This document shows, piece by piece, positions 57,157-64,000 of a stretch of 64,000 nucleotides of DNA (position 1 is the first letter of the stretch; every line of letters starts with the position of its first letter). A model generated the notes under the pieces. The model made no database searches. It saw only the letters and a list, made by a program, of their open reading frames with translations, and was not told where the DNA came from. Source of the DNA: Mycoplasmopsis sturni DSM 22021 (lineage in GTDB: Bacteria > Bacillota_I > Bacilli_A > Mycoplasmatales > Metamycoplasmataceae); assembly GCF_000701485.1 (NCBI RefSeq), contig NZ_JNIZ01000004.1:1-64000 (forward strand). Reading direction: 5' to 3'. A program made the position numbers and the translations under genes.

Positions 57157-58878
57157 ATGAAAAAAACATTGAAAAAAGCGCTCTTATCAATATTTTTAAT
57201 AGCATCATCTACAAGTGTGCTTTTTTCGTGCACTGAACCAACTATTAAACAAGACGCCGAAACTACAAATTCTGTAGTGGATAAAGATAAAAATAAAGAT
57301 TTTGACAACAGAACCTCTAGTGAAACTTTAAATACAAAAAACACTAAAGAAGAAAATCCAAAAACCCAAGAAAATTATGTAAAACCAAGCGAAAAAAGCG
57401 AATTAAATTCTAATATTCAGCCTCTTTTGCCAGAAGAAAAACCGGTTATAGTTCCAACAGAAGCAAAATTTGAGCTTTCAAAATCTTCAGATGATACAAA
57501 ATTATCTACTAATAAGGATTATTTAAGTTCTCTAAATAAACGAACATTTTCATTATCTGCTATATTTAATGAAAAAGAAAATGGCCATTGAACTTCTCCC
57601 ATAATATTTCGCTCGGGTACAATTTGATTATTGGATTATAAAGTTATTGAAGTTAACTCCAAAAAAGAACATTTAAAATTATTTTTTGCTTCTAATTTTC
57701 ATGTTTTAAGTAAATATGCCAATAAAAATGATTATCCGGAATATTATCAAAAAAATCTTCTAGAAAAAGAAAGCCTTGTTGAATATACACTTACTAAAGC
57801 AAAAGAAGTAATTCCAATATCTAATAAAAATTCTATTTTTAATTCTAATTGATATAGTGTTTCTTTTAGGAATGACCCAGATATTGAGAAAACAACTTTT
57901 AAAAACTTTTTTATTGCTCGGAATTTCTTTAATGAAAATTTTGATATTGCTCCTTCAACTCATCCAAGTTATAAAAAAAACTATTATGCTGATTTTGCAG
58001 TGATGGAAGTTGATATTGATTTAAAAGAAATTGCTCGAAATAAGAAAAATGGTAAGCAACTACGTAATAACCTACTTGATGCAATAGATGAAGTTAATAA
58101 GTCAATTGAGAAAATTCAAAATAATAATTTAATTAATAATAATGGAAAAATTCCGTATTATACCTTAGATTTTAGTACAGTTTCAAAAATTAGCCAAGAC
58201 TTACAAAATACTTCATTTAACAAATCATTTTATTTAAATAATTATTTAAAAAATTATCTCTATAATACAAAACCAGAAAATACTTATATTTTAGGATATC
58301 CTCAAGATAGTAATAATAATATTTATCAATTTAAAAATTGAGAGCCCGAACAATGAAAAACATACGGTATTAAAAGAGATTCAAAATCGACATACCCTTA
58401 TTATGTGGAACCGAACTTTCAAGTAAGCCCTGAATTTCACTTACAAGGCATTAATGAAGATTTATCATTTGATACAGAAGTTCAAAATAAATTCTACGGG
58501 TTTACTTATAAAATTGACTCTCAAATCTTAGCAGAACACGGAGCATCTGGTTCATTGGTTGTTGATGAACAAAATCTTCCTTTTGGTCTTTTATTTGGTT
58601 ATATCCAAGAACCTCACTCGATACTTTTAAAATCTCAAAAGGATCCAAAAAAACTAATAAGAAAAGAGTATTGAACCTTACTTCTACAACCTTTGTCACA
58701 AAATATTAGGGTTATAACTGATCAAGGCGTTGTAGAACCATTTAATTTAATTGATTCAAGAGATAAAAAACTCTATCCAAATCAAAAAGTTTCGTATCAA
58801 TCACGTTTAGAAACTGTTTTTGGACATGATTGACAAACTGCAATTTTTGGTGGAGAAACTCTAAAAATTGAGCCTTAG
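57157..58878 (+). CDS. DUF31 trypsin-like peptidase lipoprotein (MIP-like)
   Basis: 573-residue lipoprotein: KKTLKKALLSIFLIASST then lipobox VLFSC, lipid site Cys25. A low-complexity Lys/Glu/Asn linker (~30-140) leads to a DUF31 peptidase domain with a plausible triad: His in SNFHVLSKY (near 188), Asp in YADFAVMEVDI (near 282) and Ser in EHGASGSLVVD (near 466). In ruminant mycoplasmas such proteases (MIP) cut immunoglobulin G after capture by a partner (MIB); the target here is not known and no MIB is identified. It starts three bases after the sigma gene with no Shine-Dalgarno site, so coupled translation is likely. Confidence 0.85.
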
Positions 58879-58903
58879 CAAATTTAAAAAAATCTTTTGA
58901 TTT

Positions 58904-58932
58904 TCCGAATTTTATGCTTCGGCTTTTTTCTT
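58904..58932 (+). terminator. probable terminator after the DUF31 gene
   Basis: CCGAA-TTTTATGC-TTCGG hairpin followed by a pyrimidine run TTTTTTCTTCC; short stem, so moderate support. Confidence 0.5.
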
Positions 58933-59086
58933 CCTTTTTAGATTTTAAAAATATACTAATCTTAGCGATTTTTCTTATTAAAGAAAATTCTGTGAAAATA
59001 TGGAAATTTTATTAAAGTTCTAGCAATTCTTTTTATAATAGTAAGGCAAGAAAATTAAAAAAAGAAGTTTAATAAGGAGTTTTAAG

Positions 59087-59737
59087 ATGAGCAAAAAAAC
59101 AAGACATTCAATTATCTTAATTAATGGAAAAAGAAGGTCAGGAAAGGGTCTTCTTTCTTCTGCGATTAAAGGGTTAGCTGAAAAGAAGGATTACAAAAAT
59201 ATTTATGTCTTATCCTTTGCTCAACCAATTAAACAAATTACTGAACCTATATTACATGAATTACAATGAGACGGGAAAGATAAAGAAATTGTTCGTCCTT
59301 TGTGAATTGCTATGGGGGAAGTAGGTAGAAACATCAATAATAATATTTGATGTTCAAAAGTAATGGACAAAATTAAGGAATTAGTTTCTCAGTCGGTAAA
59401 TCAAGGTAAAAATAGTCTTTATTTGATTGATGATTTAAGATTCCCTAATGAATTAGATTATTTTAAAAGTTCTCTTTCAGAATTAAAAACTATTGCTGGA
59501 CCTAATCACGATGTCACTATTAATGCCATTAGAATTCAGAAGTTTTTCGATGCGAAAAAATTTGTTCCAGGTGTTGATGATAACTCAACCGAAATTAGTT
59601 TTGATAAACTAGTTAACATTTGTTTTGATCACATCGTACCAGACAATATATTAATCGATGAAAACTGAAATGCAAACTTCAAGCAAGTTGAAATTTACGC
59701 AAAAATTATTTACGATAATTTTCTTAAGACAAATTAG
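59087..59737 (+). CDS. P-loop kinase resembling phage dNMP kinase
   Basis: 216 residues. N-terminal ILINGKRRSGKGLLSSAIKG carries a Walker A-type GKRRSGKG near residue 14-21; LYLIDDLRFPNELDYF near residue 125 fits the DxRFxNE block of T4-type deoxynucleoside monophosphate kinases. Probably phosphorylates a nucleotide; substrate not determinable. TATAAT at 59033-59038 and AAGGAG before the ATG. It is followed after two bases by a phage-type exonuclease gene, so the pair acts as one unit. Confidence 0.7.
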
Positions 59738-59739
59738 TT

Positions 59740-60573
59740 ATGTCAACACGAAAATTCTATAACAATACTCATTATTTCATCGATGAGAAAGAACAAGTTG
59801 TTCGTTTAGCACCTAGTTTTCATGAAGAATTACTTACTTTTAATAAATTTAAAGGATTTAAGAAAATCGGAGGTTCAACAGTTAGTGATGTTTTAGGTAC
59901 CGGTTCTTTTAAGTCTGAATTTGCAGCTTTTTGTCATATTGCAAGAATTAAATTACCTGTATTAACTAAAAAATATATTCATGCTGGTGAAGTTCTAGAA
60001 CCTAGAATTTTTGAAGTATTAAGAAAATTTCAACCAAAACTTACTATTGAAAATTATGTAGCCAAAGATTATAATTATAATTTTTTTGAAGGGAAAGACG
60101 ATATTCTTTCAGGTGTGCCTGATGGATATATCAAAGACACCAATTGTATAGTAGAAATCAAAACAGCCGGAGAAAAGAAAATGTCTTATTGAGAAGCTAA
60201 TGGTGTTGAATCATCATACCGTAAGCAAGCTCAACTTTATGGTTACCTAATGAAAGCTACAAGTTATAAAATTGTCGCTCTATTTTTAAGGGATGAAGAA
60301 GGCGATTACGAATTTCCAGAGAATATCGACTTACGCAAAAGACATATTAAAGCGTATGATTTTTTAGTTAACTATGATGAAGCAGAAGATGATATTCAAA
60401 AAGTAAAAGATTGATATCGTCATTTTACTACAATAGGTGTTTCTCCTAAGTACAATCGAGTTAGTGATGCCGATCAAATTGAGTACTTAAAGTGTCAAAA
60501 TGAACAAGAGTGAGCACAACTATTAGAGCGCTGAAAACGTGAAGGAAAAGCAGACTTAGATTCACAAGTGTAG
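59740..60573 (+). CDS. YqaJ/lambda-exonuclease-like nuclease (MAGa7180-type)
   Basis: 277 residues. PD-(D/E)XK features in order: GGSTVSDVLGTG near residue 45, HAGEVLEPRIFEVL near 81, SGVPDGYIKDTNCIVEIKTAG near 125-145 (Asp then Glu-x-Lys), and YRKQAQLYGYLMKA near 163. This is the active-site set of viral recombinase exonucleases. Such enzymes chew one strand for single-strand annealing; no annealing protein (RecT, Beta) is seen beside it. It begins two bases after the kinase stop and lacks a clear Shine-Dalgarno site. Confidence 0.8.
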
Positions 60574-60595
60574 TAGCAGGGATGCTACTTTTTTG
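60571..60595 (+). terminator. terminator after the nuclease gene
   Basis: GTAGCA-GGGA-TGCTAC then TTTTTT, starting in the stop codon. Confidence 0.85.
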
Positions 60596-60618
60596 CTTTG
60601 CTTCAAGAAAGGAAGAAT

Positions 60619-61521
60619 ATGAATTATAACTTCAAAGGAATGTTAAAAAATTCTTGAAATAGCGATAGTTTTATCGTTGAATTAGTCGCGTTACTCTTTT
60701 TAACTTTCTTTGTATTGCTTTGAAAATGAATTGCTGATGCATATATCAAAAAGCATAAAAAACTCTTTTTATCGTCAACTTGAACATTAACAACATTTTT
60801 GATGATTGTTTTATCATGAGCTAACAGTCATTATTTAACTAATTCTTCTCCTACGCCAATTGGAAATCCAATTGTAATCTTTGGACAGATCTTCTTACAA
60901 GCTTTTAATGCGAACTCATCTATTTTAGGCAATAATGCCAATTTAGGTGAGATTCATTATCAAGGGATTTTTTATTTGCTAGGGGGAGAATTTATTGGTT
61001 TCGTTCTTGGAGTTGTTTTATTTTTTGTAATTTTTGCTGGAATTAAAAGATTAAAACAGCCACAATTTGCTTTACTTAACAATGTTAGTGTTGAAGAAAT
61101 ATTTAAAGTTGAAGCAGACAATTCAATTTATTATGGAATTAAGGAAGGTATTTTTATAACCATCTTTAGTATTTGTTTGCTTTTTATACCATACATTAAT
61201 CCTACAGCATATAGTACCAGCTTGTTCTTTAATATGTTAATTTTGATTATTGCTGTTTTCTTTATGCTATATTTATCAAGTTATTTTGGTTTTTTTGCCT
61301 TTAATTTATTTATTGCTCTTTTGTTTCATCTTATTAATTTGATTATGATTTTCAAAAGAGAAAGACAAAATAATCAACAGATTAAAAATATTGCGTTGCA
61401 AAATAAATTTTTAATTATTAATGTTCTTACTTTAGTAATAGTTTCGATTATTATTCCAATGCTAGTTGCAATTATTGCGGTCCAAATTGCTATTACGAAA
61501 GGTATTAAATTAACTTTTTAA
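60619..61521 (+). CDS. multi-pass membrane protein, possibly degenerate aquaporin fold
   Basis: 300 residues with six or seven hydrophobic segments and no signal peptide. GAAAGGAA before ATG 60619. TPIGNPIVIFGQ near residue 79 and FYLLGGEFIGFVLGVVLF near 117 resemble the first pore helix and next helix of aquaporins (compare DLNPIVSL in the gene at 12.3 kb), but the second half has only FNLFIALL where a second NPA is expected. So a MIP-like origin is a weak idea; function unknown. It leads a unit with the following large lipoprotein, which begins two bases after its stop. Confidence 0.7.
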
Positions 61522-61523
61522 TT

Positions 61524-64000
61524 ATGAAAAAAACATTAGTATTTTCTTCTTTGACCACAGCGTCATTGCTTACTCCTACATTATTAATTAGTTGCAAAAG
61601 CGAAGAGCAACAAGTTTCTAAAAAAGAATTCGATCAATTTGTAAACACCAATGTATCTTTAAAACAAATTGATCATAATCTAAGTAACAAAAGCGCTTTT
61701 GAAGCTAGTTCTTCAGATTTTGAAGTTGTTACTGAAGAACAAAATGCAAATTTAAAAACTTCACTAAGAGCGGTTACAAATTTATCCTCAATTAATGTTA
61801 ATAGCGCTTTAAAATCTCAATATGCAGATAAAATGATTCGGGGAGAAGGTCTTTTTGAGATTAAAATTGCATTTACTAATCCTAATGGAGAAGTTTTTAA
61901 TCAAGTTGTTTATCAACTCCAGCCAAGATATAAAGATTTAACATCAGAAAAACCTAAACTCCAACAAGTAGCTAACTTATTAAAAGCAGAATATTCAAAA
62001 GATATTTTTGATTTGACTAATCAAGTTAGTGATTTTAAGAATTTTAATTTAATTGATAATGCTTTTAATACTAAAGAGATCCGTGTGTCTGATGCTGATG
62101 GTTTTTATACTGATGCTGCTATTTTAGAAAATAATCTTTTAAATGGTGTGATTAAGGCACTTCCTTTTGCGGCCATCAACTCACAAACATCACAATATTT
62201 GCGAGCATATAAGCAAAATGCACACCAAAATGACACTCAACTTATTATTGGAACAAAATACTTACCAACTTTAACTAGTTTACTTGGTAAAAATTACAAA
62301 CTAACATGAGGACTTAATCTCAAAAAAGTTCCTGAGCTAAGTGATAAGCAGCTTAACCAAATTAAACCAAGTCAACTTTCAAGTCAACAAATTCAAAAAG
62401 CTTTAACCTTAGTTCGTGTTGAGTCTCGTAAAACAGGGCTAAGTAAACAATTTCCACAAGAATATTTGAATAATCTTGTTCAAACAATTAGCAATCGAGT
62501 AGCTTATGATAACCAAGGTAAATTAAAAATTCAAGCTACCTTAACTTTACCTTTGCTAGATAATGCCAAATATGTTGATGAGCAAGGAATTATTGATTAT
62601 CAAAATGAACAAAAAAGCATTAACCTTGAATTTGGTGGGTTTGAAGGTGATACTACTGCACAAGAAAATATTGATTTTGAAAATCAAGACGCTAACATTG
62701 TTGAATTAAGTAATTCGGATAATGTTTTAAATCATTTACAAAGTACTTTTGAAAATACTTCAGCTCTACCATTTTTAAATCTTGCTGCAGGTGTTGATTT
62801 ACCAAAATTAACAAAACAAACTAACTTTATCAAAAATGGTTATATCGGACAATTTATTGCTATTGATGATGCCAAAATTAAAGCTTATTTAGTTGAAAAA
62901 TTTCCTAAATATGCAAAATTAATCAATAAATTAATTTTTAGTGTTCGTTATCATGATATTCAAGTTGATAGAAGCAACTTTAATAATTTCATTTTTCCTA
63001 TTGATATAATTCATAACTTAGATAATCAATTAGGTTTATATGAATTTAGAACCATTAACTTTATTATTCCTAATGTTGGAAGCGACAATCTAACAGAACA
63101 ACAAAAAGAGCTTACTTCAAAATTTAACGAATTTGCTCAATTAATTAACTCTGATAATCTAAAAGTTACTACCCCTTCACTTGCTGAAGTTGAAGCAATT
63201 AAAGGAAGCGAAACATTTGAAGAACTCTCAAAACAAAAGTTAACACAAATTTTCAAATTAAGCATTCAAAAATCAATTCATGAAAAGCTTAATCAACTAT
63301 GAGATGAGAAAAAATATCAATACCACTTATTTATTTCAGGATTTAACTTTGACAAACAACTTGGAAAAATGAATCTTAAAGTGCGTTTTGCATTAGCGGA
63401 TCAAAGTAACGAATATGCCAAATTAAAAGAAATCCAAAAAGATCTTAGCGATGATCAAATAAAAAAACTTTTATCAAGTGCATCCAAAACTAACTTAGGG
63501 GCTGATTTTAATCTAGTATTTGATTATTTAGATAGTCCAATTTATCAACTTTTAAAAGAAGAACAGGCTGCTTCTTGAGTAGATGTTAATGTTTTACAAA
63601 CAAATAAATTCAATTATGATTATCAAAACTTTAAGATTAATGATTTTACCTTTACCAATAGTGGGCACTTTAAAACATTAAAGCTGCTAGATGCTCAAAA
63701 AATAGATGATAAAAATATTTTATTTAGATTTAAAGGAATTGATGCTCTTACATTTGATGAAATTATTTTTACCAAAAAATATGGTTTAGGACACCTTTCT
63801 TATCCACTTGGAAAAGAATTTACAAACAAAAATTCAAAATCTTATAACTTTATTGCTGGTTCTTTAACTAGAGATTTATTACCAAAAGTTAATACTCAAA
63901 TTTTCAGTATTTTTGGAAATAATATTATTGCCGGTGGATATGATGAATTAAGAGGTTTTTATGCTAGTGCTCCTAAATATCCTTATCAATTACACTTAGG
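61524..64000 (+). CDS. large lipoprotein of unknown function (3' end outside window)
   Basis: Open to the window edge, at least 825 residues. Signal KKTLVFSSLTTASLLTPTLL with lipobox LLISC puts the lipid on Cys24. The mature part is rich in Asn, Gln, Lys and Leu, with alternating helical and beta-type stretches; no catalytic motif or family recognised. No Shine-Dalgarno site: the context stop-ATT-ATGAAAAAAACATT is almost the same as that of the DUF31 lipoprotein at 57157, suggesting translation coupled to the membrane protein upstream. Large surface lipoproteins like this are often antigens in mycoplasmas. Confidence 0.8.

Overview
The window is a piece of a mycoplasma chromosome (class Mollicutes). 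It is very AT-rich, UGA is read as tryptophan inside almost every gene (for example the catalytic GCFWG motif of MsrA and the zinc-binding end of IleRS), and all assigned stops are TAA or TAG. Gene content points to the hominis group (Mycoplasmopsis/Metamycoplasma type): lipoproteins made by Lgt and LspA, a DUF31 protease, D-lactate dehydrogenase, a glycerol oxidase pathway and a G2057A 23S rRNA. Species cannot be fixed from the sequence alone.

Layout. 1-3.5 kb: the 3' part of 23S rRNA, its terminator, a gene-free AT-rich kilobase, then an eight-tRNA operon (Pro, Ala, Met, Ile2, Ser, fMet, Asp, Phe). 3.5-10.4 kb: lipoprotein-ileS-lspA; a YitT-type membrane protein with an internal repeat; a small peptide with a bacteriocin-like leader; rplU-rpmA behind a probable L21 leader. 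10.4-24.8 kb: dprA-like (minus), ldhD overlapping a divergent aquaporin-like gene, a NERD nuclease-like gene overlapping tex, uvrB, a hypothetical gene with uvrA, then hprK-lgt-trxB. 24.8-28.4 kb (minus): glpO-glpK-glpF, which imports, phosphorylates and oxidises glycerol and by homology releases hydrogen peroxide.

28.8-43.2 kb: a secreted protein; a hypothetical gene with cmk-der-msrA; deoB (minus); a 0.6 kb stretch that carries an orphan promoter and a strong terminator on the plus strand (candidate RNA gene); degV and a tRNA-binding-domain gene with face-to-face promoters in 45 bp; tyrS; two minus-strand tRNAs (Thr, Ser); rpmG-secE-nusG and pgk (minus); pncB; a hypothetical gene; an ECF-type S component. 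43.2-54.4 kb: L10 leader-rplJ-rplL; minus-strand ktrB-ktrA, a YneF-like gene, and a DUF2779 gene with an M42 peptidase; rbfA, a lipoprotein, rpsD, rpmE; then rpoE-fba (minus).

54.6-64 kb: cysS-rlmB-sigma factor-DUF31 lipoprotein protease as a tightly packed operon, then a dNMP-kinase-like gene with a YqaJ/lambda-exonuclease-like gene, a membrane protein and a large lipoprotein cut off by the window end. The order cysS-rlmB-sigH-like, together with rpmG-secE-nusG and rplJ-rplL elsewhere in the window, looks like scattered pieces of the ancestral Firmicutes cluster.

The most interesting items are the SigH/ComX-like sigma factor next to protease and recombination-type genes, the double-glycine-type leader peptide at 9.4 kb, the orphan transcription unit at 34.2-34.7 kb, the terminator-shaped hairpin inside the start of the aquaporin-like gene, the G2057A rRNA base, and a set of apparently leaderless genes.
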